This document shows, in pieces, positions 45,129 to 54,732 of a stretch of 64,000 nt of DNA. Below the pieces are notes generated by a model that had not been told where the DNA came from, ran no database searches, and was given only the letters and a program-made list of their open reading frames with translations. Source of the stretch: Posidonia oceanica (Eukaryota > Streptophyta > Magnoliopsida > Alismatales > Posidoniaceae). The translations under genes were made by a program, and so were the position numbers. Every line of letters begins with the position of its first letter. The stretch's first letter is position 1. The stretch lies in contig JAZBRS010000013.1 in the NCBI GenBank assembly GCA_037176725.1, positions 9,675,001 to 9,739,000 on the forward strand, read 5' to 3'.

Positions 45129-46331
45129 CTAACCTGTTCGGGCTCTCTTTGACCTCCTGGAATCAGGGAATAGTGGTGCACCAGGTGGGATCTTGTTATT
45201 GGGCCAGAGTCCCTGCACTTCAGTCACATACTCAGGGGTGCACCCTGAGCCTCTTGCAGCCGCGATGTCGGTCAACTGCACTCCATGGCGCATCAGGTTG
45301 GCAAGTTCTGTTGTAGCAGTAGTTGAATTGAGAGGATAGGACTGCAGGAGCCTAGGCGCTGTGTTGTCAACAAAGGCACCCTATTGGAAGTCGAATTGCC
45401 GCATGACTCGGATAGGGTGGTATTCCACACCCCCGGTGAATCCTGGCAGCACCACCAGTCACATGTTGCAGGTGCCAAAGAAGACAGTGAATGGCTCAAC
45501 AGCCGATGGGATGATTGGCCAGGTTACTGCATCATCCGTTAGCTTTGACAGCTTCTTGTATTCCTCCTGGACGCTCTTGATAATCTTGGCATGGCCACTA
45601 CTGCAGTATGCCTCAATGGCTTGTCTTTGGGGGCGCAGAATGTCCATCTCTAGGTGTCCAGCCAGCCAAATCTGTATCAGAGTTTCGCAGCCGTAGAAGT
45701 GGCGGCAGCGGTGCGAAACGCAGTCCAGCCTGTGGTAAGTCTCTGCTAGGACGACTGGTGCTAGGTCGATCTGCTGGGTCACCACAGCGAGCACGATCTC
45801 AGCGACCTCGATTGCAACTGTCATATGGTCGTGGCTGAAAATTAGCTCTCCTAGCAAGCTGGTAACAAAACCCCGAAGCCACAGTTCATCTCCTAGCTCG
45901 GGACGCTTCTCGATAGCTTCATCAAAGTATTCTAGGCGGAGCATGGGCGCGGGCCCGTTGGTGCAGACCAATCTTTGTTGGCAGTCCACTGTGGAGAGCT
46001 CAGTTAGTTGGCTCAAAACTACGGCATAGTCATCACGCCTCATGAACACAGCCGGTCCCATGATCTTGGAGAAGCCGCAGATCCAGCGTACTTCCTCCAG
46101 CGTGGATGTCAGTTCTGTTCTTCCAAAGCGGAAAACATGGTGCGCTGGTTTCCAGAACCTTACAACAGCGCACAGGAGATGTCGGCTCACCTCCACATCA
46201 GCAGCCCTTAGAAGCTTGGACGGTATGTCCCATGAGCGCAACCTCTCGCGGTCACCCTCGGCGAGCTCGCCGATCCACTTTCGAAGAGTGTCGGAGCAAT
46301 GTATCGGGGTCACCAAAGTGGGGAAATCCAT
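45129..46331 (-). pseudogene. Accessory ORF of element B (plant-mobile-domain/DUF7745-like)
   Basis: The frame runs 401 codons from ATG at 46331 (MDFPTLVTPIHCSDTLRKWI) to TAG at 45129, with no frameshift. The first 290 codons are open. A TGA at 45459-45461 (C of CGA changed) and a TAG after the FDFQ segment interrupt the rest. Domain order is as in A: FWKPAHHVFRFGRTELTSTLEEV near residue 70, KIMGPAVFMRRDDYAVVL, GFVTSLLGELIFS, VLAETYHRLD, IQIWLAGHLEMDIL, then a TW-I-P...VEYHPIRVMRQF C-terminal block. The protein has no clear signal peptide or membrane segment. Of the three copies this has the longest intact stretch. Function is unknown; nuclear mobile-domain proteins in plants act in gene silencing, which is only a suggestion here. 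Confidence 0.78.
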
Positions 46332-46773
46332 TGCACCAGAGAGACAATGTAGGCAACTAGTGATGAGCTTTCAAGTACCTGCAGTCAAGGTTGTGGTTCA
46401 TCAGATCATATACAGGCACATAGACATTGGCTGTCAAAGAAGCCAAGGTTGTGGTTCATCAGATCATATAAAGCAGTTCAATATGTTCAACAGTTGGCAT
46501 TCAAATCATAGAAACTAAACACATTCAAGCCAAGGGGATCTTGCCTGCACAGGAAAGAGCTGGTAGGAGCTCTGGACCAGTGTAGCTCGAAGGAGGCCAA
46601 CATGTGCTTGATAGAAGTACTGTCTCAGTACTGAGCCAAGTCTTGCAGGGCAGAATGATAGAAGAAAAGGAATGATTGATGCTGTAGATACATGCATGAT
46701 TTATGATTGATATGTATTGCCCTCAGCATATGGAGTGCATAGTGCCTGCTTTAGAGGAAAAGAGTGGTCCCTG
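46332..46773 (-). other. Upstream spacer of accessory ORF in element B
   Basis: Non-coding; equivalent to about 33210-33657 in A. It contains a short duplicated segment (GGTTGTGGTTCATCAGATCA at about 46389 and 46448). It ends at CCCTG (46769-46773), the probable target duplication of element C. Confidence 0.65.
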
Positions 46774-47399
46774 TGTAGTATCCTGAAATATCAAATCCAT
46801 GTACGATGATAAAGCTCTCGTGCACTGATCGACATTAGGATCACTATATGCGGCTGAATCCGAGGAAGAAAACTAGACTCGGAAACAATGGCAAAAAGAA
46901 GAAAAAGAAGTGATAAGACAAATCAGAGTCGCTACCATGTCTATTAGGTTGGGAGACAAGGAAAACCGAGGGTAATGCATGAAAAGACATGCAAAACCAG
47001 ATGCAAAGAGGGTGCAAAGAGATGCAATGCAATGCGATGCAATGCTATGCAATGCTATGCTATGCTATGCTATGACTCGTGCCTAGGATGAAGGAATGGT
47101 CATTGCGGGCCAAGAGAAAGGGCAAGGACTCCTGTTACGCACGGGGAAGGTGTTAGGCACCCCGATACGTCCGGGAATCGGTCTTTCTTAGGCAATCTCG
47201 CTCACAAATGCAGGGAAATGCTTGCCTAATGCCTAAATGCAATGACTGTCTGAATGCATGCTCTAATGCGTGCTCTAGGTGCTAATATGCATGCAGGAAA
47301 TTAAACATGCAAGCTATGTGCTCAGCAATGCTGCTAGTGTTCCGAACCGGGCAAGCCTTCGTTTGTGAGAACTCCTAGGCAGTAAGCATCATTGCCCTA

Positions 47400-47980
47400 A
47401 TGCAAATGCAGGTGATAAAGCAAAACAACAGTAAACAATGCAATGCAGGCGACAAACAAGGGAAAGCAAAAGCGGGTGCGGAAAATGGAGCAAATGCAAG
47501 CGGAAAACGAGAGCGGGCACGCAAAACGAGGCGAAATGCAAAAGAAAACACGGTGGGTACGCAAACGATGCAAAAATGCAAGCGATATGCAAATAAAACA
47601 AAGCGGCACGTAACATGATGCAGAATGCAAGAGAAAACAAGGTAGACACCCAAAACGATGCAAAACAGCAAGCGATATGCAAATAAAACAAAACGGCAAG
47701 CAAAACGATGCGGAATGCAAGAGAAAACAAGGCGGGCATGCAAAACGATGCAAAAATGCAGGAGAAAACAAGGCAGGCACGTAAAACGATGCAAATGCAA
47801 TGCAAAAGAGATGCATGCACGTGAAACGATGCAAATGCAATGCAAAACAGATGCATGCACGCAAAACGATGCAAATGCAGGAGAAAACAAGGCGGGCAAG
47901 CAAAACGATGCAAAAATGCAAGCGATAACAAGACGGGCACGCAAAATGATGCAAATGCAGGTGCAATGAATGCTATGCAG
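47400..47980. repeat. GCAAAACGATGCAA tandem repeats in LTR C
   Basis: More than ten irregular copies of AACAAGGCGGGCACGCAAAA followed by CGATGCAAATGCA. They create open frames on several strands that are pure repeat translation. Confidence 0.8.
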
Positions 47981-50900
47981 TACTTCGGAGGGGACAAGCG
48001 GGGGTCTAAATGCAATTAGCCCCTAAATGCGTGCAATGCGTGGGTGGCTTACATGCTAAAAGGCTAGCAATGCCCAATTGGATGCATGGGACCATGTGCA
48101 ATGATATGGGGATGCTATGCATGCAAAAGTGCAATGCAAGGACCTAAGTGCAATTTTAAAAACGTATGGGACTTAAGTGCATTGCATGGAAAGCAAACAA
48201 GCATGCAAAAACTAAAAGCAAGGACTGACATGCAATTTCAGAAAACCAGCGGGCTTTAATGCAATGCAATATAGTTAAAAATGCCATTTAAATGAAATCA
48301 GTTGATGCAAGGACTTAGGTGCAATTATTAAAAAGCTCTGGATGCAACTGAAATGAAAAAAAGCAAAAAAAAACAGAAGACATGCATGCTGTGCTTGGAC
48401 CTATGTGCAAATAAAATAAGTTGCAGGGGTTTTATGCAATGCAAACAAGTTCAAAAAGACTACTGCTTCACAATAGGTGGACTTAAATGCAATTAGATTA
48501 TTTTTCTGGTTTTTTTGATGCAATGCAATAAGGTAAACATGGCATTTAAATGACATTAATGCATGGTCTGAGGACTGAATGCAATTAAACTATCTTTTTG
48601 GGTTTTTTAGCAATGCAATATAGTTTAAATGTATGATTAAAATGAAAACCAATTGATACAAGGACTGAAAAGCAAATCTGGAAACATGTGGCATTTTATT
48701 TCAATGCAATATGATTTTTAAAACACATTTAAATGATTCTCAAACCATGCAGATGGACTGATATGCAAATATATAAACATGCTGTATTTTAATGCAATGT
48801 AATATGGTTTTAAATCAAAATTAAATGATTTTCAAACCATGCAAAGGACTTACGTGCAAATAAAACATTTTAAGGGTTTTTTATGCAATGTAGAATGTAA
48901 AAATGCTGATTTAAACGAAATACATGAACTGCAGATGGACTCACTTGCAATTAAAACAAAACAGGAGATTTAAATGCAATGCAATAAGATTTAAATGCAC
49001 ATTAAATGAATTTTGAATCAACAGTGGACTGAGATGCAATTTAAACAAATATAAGGGCTAAAATGCAATGCATGCATTAAACTAAACATTCAGATGCATT
49101 TAAAAACTATACGAAGGACCTGCATGCAAATATTTAAAACTTAAACACTTTTCAGTAATGCATGCATCAAACCATATGGATTTTTAAAAAGCTGGAAAAA
49201 TAAATGAACAGTCGCTTCCCCGCGCGAAAGTTGCTACCAGCAGGAGGGGCTGCGAGCTCGTTGGAGGCGCAGTCTACCTTCGGCGACGACGGGGAAGACT
49301 TGAGGATGGTCCGGCGACGCCGTGCTGGCGGAGAGAGGGCGGTTGCAGGCACTGTGACGGTGCTGTGGACTCGCTGGAGAAAAGTCAAAGACTGCCGGAG
49401 CCGGAGAAGAAAGTTGGCAGGAGGCCCCGACCAGCGCTGGAACGGAGCTCTGACGTTGCAGAGAGAAAGAGGAGAGGAGGAGAGACCGGAGGGAGGTCCT
49501 CGACTGCGCTTGGAGGCCAAGTGGCCTTGCACAATGGAGGGACCATCTCCGCAAGGGCAGGAAGGCCAGCGCGAGGTCGCTGCGGCGATCCAGAGGTTCC
49601 ATGGCCCGGGAGAGGGGCTTGGAAGCAAGAGAGGAGGGTCCTGGAGGTGAGGGGAGCCTCACCCAAGCGCGGTGCTGCCCGAGACGTGCCATCGACGTCG
49701 GATTGGACAGAGCGGAGGAGCTGCGAGCCGAGGAGGCGTTGGAAGCAGCGCAGGAGGCTCGACGGGGCTTGGACGAGATGCTGGACGTCCGGAGAAGGCT
49801 TGGGGCTGATCTAGAGGGCCGGAGCTGCAGAGACGCGGCCGAACGCAGTTTCTGGAGGCGAGCCGTCGCCGGAGAAGACGACGAAGACGGCGAAGGAAAC
49901 CTAGGTCTCTAGGCCTCTAATCCTAAGCCTAAGTAGCTAATAAGCAAGAAGAGCATGCATGGAGTTAGGGTAGGATGGCAATTACCTCTAAAGTGTGCCG
50001 ACGCGTGCTGACGACGTCCGGTTGGGTTGCTGCTGCCGGTGGAGGTCGCTGCAGTGCTGGGTGGACCGGAGGCGTCGCGCGGCGAACGGAGGCGACTCCC
50101 GGTGCTACGATGAAGCTTCTGGAACGCTCAGGGGTGAGCAGCGGTGCCCGGAGCTCAGATTGGAATTTTTTGGGTGGTCTGCTGTGGATTTCGGCTTGCT
50201 GGTGCTGGTGGCTCTCTAGTGCTCTCACGGTAGTGGTTTGGGATGGTGGAGGCATGGTGAGTGTAATGGAGGGGTTGGATTGGGATTCTGGGTGCTGTGG
50301 AGTGAGGTGGAGTCTTGGGTTGTTTCTGGACAGAGGTGGTGCGAAGGTGTTTGCGGTGGGGGAAACGGTCTGTGGGGCGTGTGGGAGTAATCGGGGGATT
50401 GGGGGAAGATGGTGGAAGTGTGGTGAGTGGAATGGGAGAGTTTGGATGGATTCTAGATGCTGTGTGCGGGTGTGGGTAAGCTTGGAGTTGCAGGTGGAAG
50501 CTAATGGCGCTCTCTGGTTTTTTTTGCTTGCACAGGTGTTCACTCTCTCTGGTTCTTGCTTGCACAGGTGTGGTGAATGGTGGAGGAAGAAGACAGATTG
50601 GTTTTGTTTGGAGGAGAGCACTCGATTGAGGCTGGCAGGGGGCATGGGTTGCTTGGCAATTGGCAGGGCTGGCAGGTCTTGGCAGTGACCGGGAGAGGCC
50701 GGCGGGTAGGTGGCTTTGTGAGGCTGGCTCCGCCGCACGATGGAGTGGGGGCAAGGGTGGAGTGTGCGGCGGCGAGGCTGTGCTATGAGTGCTTGTGAGT
50801 GCAGAGGAAGTGTGATGACCGGAATTGAACAGTGAGGGAAAGAGGAGAAGGCGGTGAGGGCTTAGGTCGTGGGCTGGTCGTGGGCTGCAGGCTGGGCCGA

Positions 50901-50989
50901 GGAAGAAGAGGAGTAAGGGCTAGGTCGGGGGTTGGTGCTGCTGAGAGGGGCTGAGGTGCAGAGGAGATGCTGGTGGGAGAAGGAGGAAG

Positions 50990-51560
50990 GAGAGGAGAAG
51001 GGAGAAGGCCTGGCCTGCGCGCGAGAAAGGAAAAAAGAGAAAAAGAAAGAAGGAAGGTGGAGGGTTTTGAGCAGAACAGGTCGGGCCCGGGCGGAGAAAA
51101 AGAAAAAGGAAAATTGAAGGGCCTGGTTGGCTGGGTTAAAAGAAAAGAAGAAGAGAAAGAAAGAAAGAAAGAAAGAAGGAAAGAGAGAAAGAGAATTAAA
51201 AATCCAATAAGATGGAATAAAATAAAATAAAAATAAGAATTAAATAGAAGACAGAAAGGGGAAGGAGTGAGGAAATGGGCTTTGTTGTTGGGTGAGGAAT
51301 AAAAGGGGAGAAAAGAGAAATGGGAAGATAGGAAAGAAAGAGAGAAAGAAGAAAGGAGGAAAAAGAGGGGAAGAGGAAATTAAAGATCAAATAAAATGAA
51401 ATAAAATAAAATAAAAATAGAAATAAAATAGAAGGAAGGAGGGGGAAGAAGTGAGGATGAGCCAGAGCGGGCTAGGCCAACCAGGGTGCAAGAAAAGATG
51501 GGAAAAGAGAGAGAGAGGATAATGAGGAGAGAGAAAAGAATAATGAGGAGAGAGAAAAGG
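50990..51560. repeat. Purine-rich tract and duplicated A-rich segment in LTR C
   Basis: GA-rich microsatellite (GAAAGAAAGAAAG, about 51145-51195) followed by two copies of an AATAAAATAAAATAAAAATA-type segment (about 51217-51250 and 51393-51430), part of a roughly 180-base duplication. Confidence 0.7.
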
Positions 51561-51808
51561 ATAATGGCTTGGGTTTGGGCCTGCATGGGAGTGTCTTGTG
51601 CTAACCTAGGGTTTAATTGCTAGCCTAAGTTTCAGGAGATGCTAACCTAGAATTTTTTAGGATTTTAGGAGGGCTTTACCTAGAGCTTTTCTAGGGTTTT
51701 TGGGAGTGCAAACCTAGAGTTTATTTAGGATTTTTTGAGAGTGTTTTGTGGTCAAAATGGGTTTAAAAGAGAATCACCAAATTGGAAAGCCAAAATGGGG
51801 TGTCTACA

Positions 51809-51824
51809 GATGCCCCTCCTTGAG
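51809..51824 (-). promoter_or_regulatory. Polypurine tract of element C
   Basis: Plus strand GATGCCCCTCCTTGAG; coding strand CTCAAGGAGGGGCATC, abutting the LTR, followed by the conserved CGAGGTCAAGCGAAGCGAGA. Confidence 0.85.
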
Positions 51825-52061
51825 CGAGGTCAAGCGAAGCGAGACCGTGGCTCAGGTTGACAAAGACACTCCACCTGACGCCAGAGAGCCAGGTGCTGTA
51901 GGCGTGAGTCACTTATCCAGTGGATACGTCGGAGATCTTGACCCGATGCCACAATGCAGGTGCAGATGCAGGATGCTAATGCTAATGTAATGCATGCTAA
52001 TGCAGATGCAGTGTTGATGCGAATGCTGATGCAGTGTTGATGTGAATGCTGATGCAATGTT
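51825..52061 (-). other. 3' UTR start of element C
   Basis: Non-coding; conserved PPT-proximal context and then GATGCAGATGC/GCTAATG simple words leading into the 92-bp array. Confidence 0.5.
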
Positions 52062-52475
52062 GATATGCTGCTGATGTTAAAGTTGATGTTGAACCAATAT
52101 GCAATTATGCATACTGATACTGTGCATGAGGGGATGTCGTGCTGATGCATGATGATATGCTGCTGATGTTAAAGTTGATGTTGAACCAATATGCAATTAT
52201 GCATACTGATACTATGCATGAGGGGATGCCATGCTGATGCATGATGATATGCTGCTGATGTTAAAGTTGATGTTGAACCAATATGCAATTATGCATACTG
52301 ATACTATGCATGAGGGGATGCCGTGTTGATGCACGATGATATGCTGCTGATGTTAAAGTTGATGTTGAACCAATATGCAATTAGGCATACTGATACTATG
52401 CATGAGGAGATGCCGTGCTGATGCATGATGATACGTTGCTGATGTTAAAGTTGATGTTGAACCAATATGCAATTA
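52062..52475. repeat. 92-bp tandem array of element C
   Basis: Five copies: GATATGCTGCTGATGTTAAA begins at 52062, 52154, 52246 and 52338, and a variant at 52430, an exact 92-base period. Units are almost identical (recent). No equivalent in A or B. Confidence 0.93.
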
Positions 52476-52659
52476 TGGTGCGTCGTGCCGGGCTTCGCTA
52501 GGGGAGGCGCGAGCGATGCATGCATGTGATGCGAAATGCGACCCTATCGGGGGAAAACATGTGGCGATTGCGTGCATGATGCCGGCGCTGCCATCCAGCA
52601 TGTGAAGTTGGTGCTGCTGCCTAACATGTAGTGCTAATGCAATGAATAATGAGTTGACA

Positions 52660-52870
52660 GACTCATTGCCGGATAGTTAGGCCTATCAGCCCAAGGAGTT
52701 GACGGACTCACCACCGGATAGTTAGGGCTATCAGCCCACGAAAAGGGACGCCAGACAAGGTGACGGTTGTCGACCGAGCAGTTTGGACTGCCAGCCCGGG
52801 AGAAGATACCAAGGACGGCAAAAAAGATGCCCCTGGTATCAGGGATGATACTAGGAGACAGCCAAAGCAC
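52660..52870 (-). repeat. Second partial copy of the conserved hairpin block in C
   Basis: GGATAGTTAGG...ATCAGCCC, then GGCAAAAAAGATGCCCCTGG-like sequence with an imperfect stem-loop (CCTGGTATCA...TGATACTAGG, about 52832-52856), then CAGCCAAAGCACCCATGGCA. It parallels 54060-54195, so the 189-bp array is bracketed by two copies of this block. Confidence 0.7.
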
Positions 52871-52879
52871 CCATGGCAT

Positions 52880-54010
52880 CAAAAGAAGGGTTGATCCTTG
52901 CACGAGGATACAGGGAAGGACTCCGAGCATACGGGGTCCGAGAAGAGCTTGTCCTTGCCCGAGGAAGCAAGCACGGTCTCCGTGCGGACGGAGCCGGGAA
53001 AGACTTGTCCTCACCCGAGGAAGCAAGTGGGGGGGTTCCGCGCGGACGGAAATCGAGATGCTTGTCCTCGCACGAGGAAGCAAGTGGGGTCCAATCCTCG
53101 CCTGAGGAAACAGATGGGAGACTTCGTCTGCCCGGAGCGAAGCCGCCGAAGCGGGCTTGTCCTTGCCTGAGGAAGCAAGCGGGGCCTGATCCTCGCCCGA
53201 GGAAACAGACAGGAGACTTCGTCTGCCTGGAGCAAAGTCACCGAAGGGGGCTCGTCCTTGGCCGAGGAAGCGAGCAGGCCTGACCTCGCCGGAGGAAATA
53301 GGCAAGCGGGACTCCGTCTGCCCGAAGCGAAGCCGCAGGAGGGGCTTGTCCTCGCGTGAGGAAGCAAGCGGGGTCTGATCCTTGCCTGAGGAAACAGACA
53401 GAAGACTTCGTCTGCCTGGAGCGAAGTCGTCGAAGGGGGCTCATCCTCGGTCGAGGAAGCGAGCCGGCTTGATCTCACCGAAGGAAATAGGCAAGCGGGA
53501 CTCTGTTCACCCAGAGTGGAGCCGCAGGAGGGCCTTGTCCTCTCCTGAGGAAGCAAGCGGGGTCCGATTCTCACCCGAGGAAACAGACAGGAGACTTCAT
53601 CCACCTAGAGCGAAGTCGCCGAAGGGGTCTCGTCCTCGGCTGAGGAAGCGAGCCGGCCTAACCACGCTGAAGGAAACAGGCAAGCGAGACTCCGTCTGCC
53701 CAAAGCGGAGCCGCAGGAGGGGCTTGTCCTCGCCCGAGGAAGCAAGCGGGGCCTGATCCTCACCTGAGGAAACAGACAGGAGGCTTCGTCCGCATGGAGC
53801 GAAGCCGCCGAAGGGGGCTCATCCTCGACCGAGGAAGCGAGCAGGGCGCGCATAGGCTTGTCCTCGGTTGAGGAACAAGCGGGCCTGATCCTTGCCCGAG
53901 GAAACATGGAAACTCCATCCACGTGGAGCTGCGCAAGCGCTTGTCCTTGCCCGAGGAAACAAACGGGCCTGACCTCGCACGAGGAAATAGGCAGAGGACT
54001 TCGTCCGCAC
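52880..54010. repeat. 189-bp higher-order tandem array with CCTCG/CGAGG palindromes
   Basis: GGCTTGTCC recurs at 53154, 53343, 53532 and 53721, a 189-base period. Each unit is about three 63-base subunits built on TCCTCGCCCGAGGAAGCAAG and GACTTCGTCTGCC...GAGCGAAG. Every subunit holds a short CCTCG-NN-CGAGG palindrome, over fifteen in total. Open frames in it are repeat translation only. Confidence 0.9.
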
Positions 54011-54072
54011 GGAGCGAAGTCGTGCAAGGAGAAAGGAAGGAGGAGAGATACCAGAGGGCAGCAAAACTGATG

Positions 54073-54099
54073 CCCCTGGTACAGGGATGATACCAGGGG
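54073..54099. promoter_or_regulatory. Conserved stem-loop in element C
   Basis: CCCCTGGTA, nine-base loop, TACCAGGGG: the A/B hairpin with two bases lost from the left arm. Same location relative to the accessory ORF. Confidence 0.72.
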
Positions 54100-54302
54100 T
54101 AGTCGAAGCGTCCTTGGCATCGAGAAAGCGAGGCAATGCAGACAAAACTGACGTGTTTGCCAAACGAGTAGTTAGGGATACTAGCCCGGAGCGATCCGGG
54201 CGAGCGATTGCGGCGTTGCTTGCTTGGAGGCATGGGTCTGCATGGGGTTCTTGTGTGCATGTTGACTGCAGGGTGGAACTGCTGCAACTCCCTTGCTGAG
54301 AG

Positions 54303-54560
54303 TCTTGATTGCATGGTGCTTGCAGGGGAACCTTGCTCTAGCTCCTTACTGCGGGTCTTGATTGCATGGTGCTTACGGGGGAACCTTGCTCTAGCTCCCT
54401 ACTGCAAGTCTTGATTGCATGGTGCTTGTGGGGGAACCTTGCTCTAGCTCCCTGCTGCGAGTCTTGATTGCATGGTGCTTGCGGGGGAACCTTGCTTTAG
54501 CTCCCTACTGTGAGTCTTGATTGCTTGGTGCTAACTCTTTGAAGTGCTTGGTGCGCGTCC
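54303..54560. repeat. 53-bp tandem repeat beside accessory ORF of C
   Basis: TCTTGATTGCATGGTGCTTG recurs at 54303, 54356, 54409 and 54462 with a fifth variant near 54515, period 53. Each unit also has GGGGAACCTTGCTCTAGCTC. Not seen in A or B. Confidence 0.9.
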
Positions 54561-54732
54561 TGCAGCATCCTGGCAGGAACAAGTATGCATGTGACAGGGC
54601 ATGTAACACAAACAAATGGCGTGAAACGTCTTTGTATAGATGGAATCTCTGGTTACACGCCTATGTTAGGCAAAAGGAAATTACAGCATGCTTCAAAAAG
54701 GGACTGCACAAGCAAGCAACCACACGGCTGCT

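Larger units (their letters stand above)
39898..46773 (-). mobile_element. Element B: Tat-type retrotransposon, 3' part (minus strand)
   Basis: On the minus strand and reading from right to left: accessory ORF (45129-46331), hairpin, 70-bp array, PPT, then 3' LTR (39898-42955). It belongs to the same subfamily as A (about 3-kb LTR, same 70-bp array). It is interrupted at 46773 by element C, so its gag-pol and 5' LTR lie beyond the window. It is inserted into the LTR of D. Confidence 0.88.
46774..51808 (-). mobile_element. 3' LTR of element C (5035 bp)
   Basis: Left edge TGTAGTATCCTGAAATATCA, right edge AAATGGGGTGTCTACA. It has the U5 block at 47109-47190, then a GCAAAACGATGCAAATGCA repeat region (about 47400-47980), ATGCAATGCAA-rich AT sequence to 49200, a GC-rich part (49200-50900), a purine tract (50990-51560) and a CTAGGGTTT-type stretch (51600-51730). 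Only the ends match A and B, while the middle matches D. The long open frames on both strands of the GC-rich part are not conserved proteins. Confidence 0.88.

Noticed and set aside
47375..48015. Cys/Phe/His-rich frames of about 190-208 codons on the minus strand
   Set aside because: They are translations of the GCAAAACGATGCAA tandem repeat in the C LTR.
49204..50738. Long overlapping open frames on both strands (up to 257 codons)
   Set aside because: They lie in the GC-rich part of the element C LTR, occur on both strands at once, show no known domain and are not conserved in A or B. GC richness explains the lack of stops.
52634..54314. Several 110-223 codon frames in the 189-bp array
   Set aside because: They repeat with the array period in several frames on both strands; translated satellite-like repeat, not protein.
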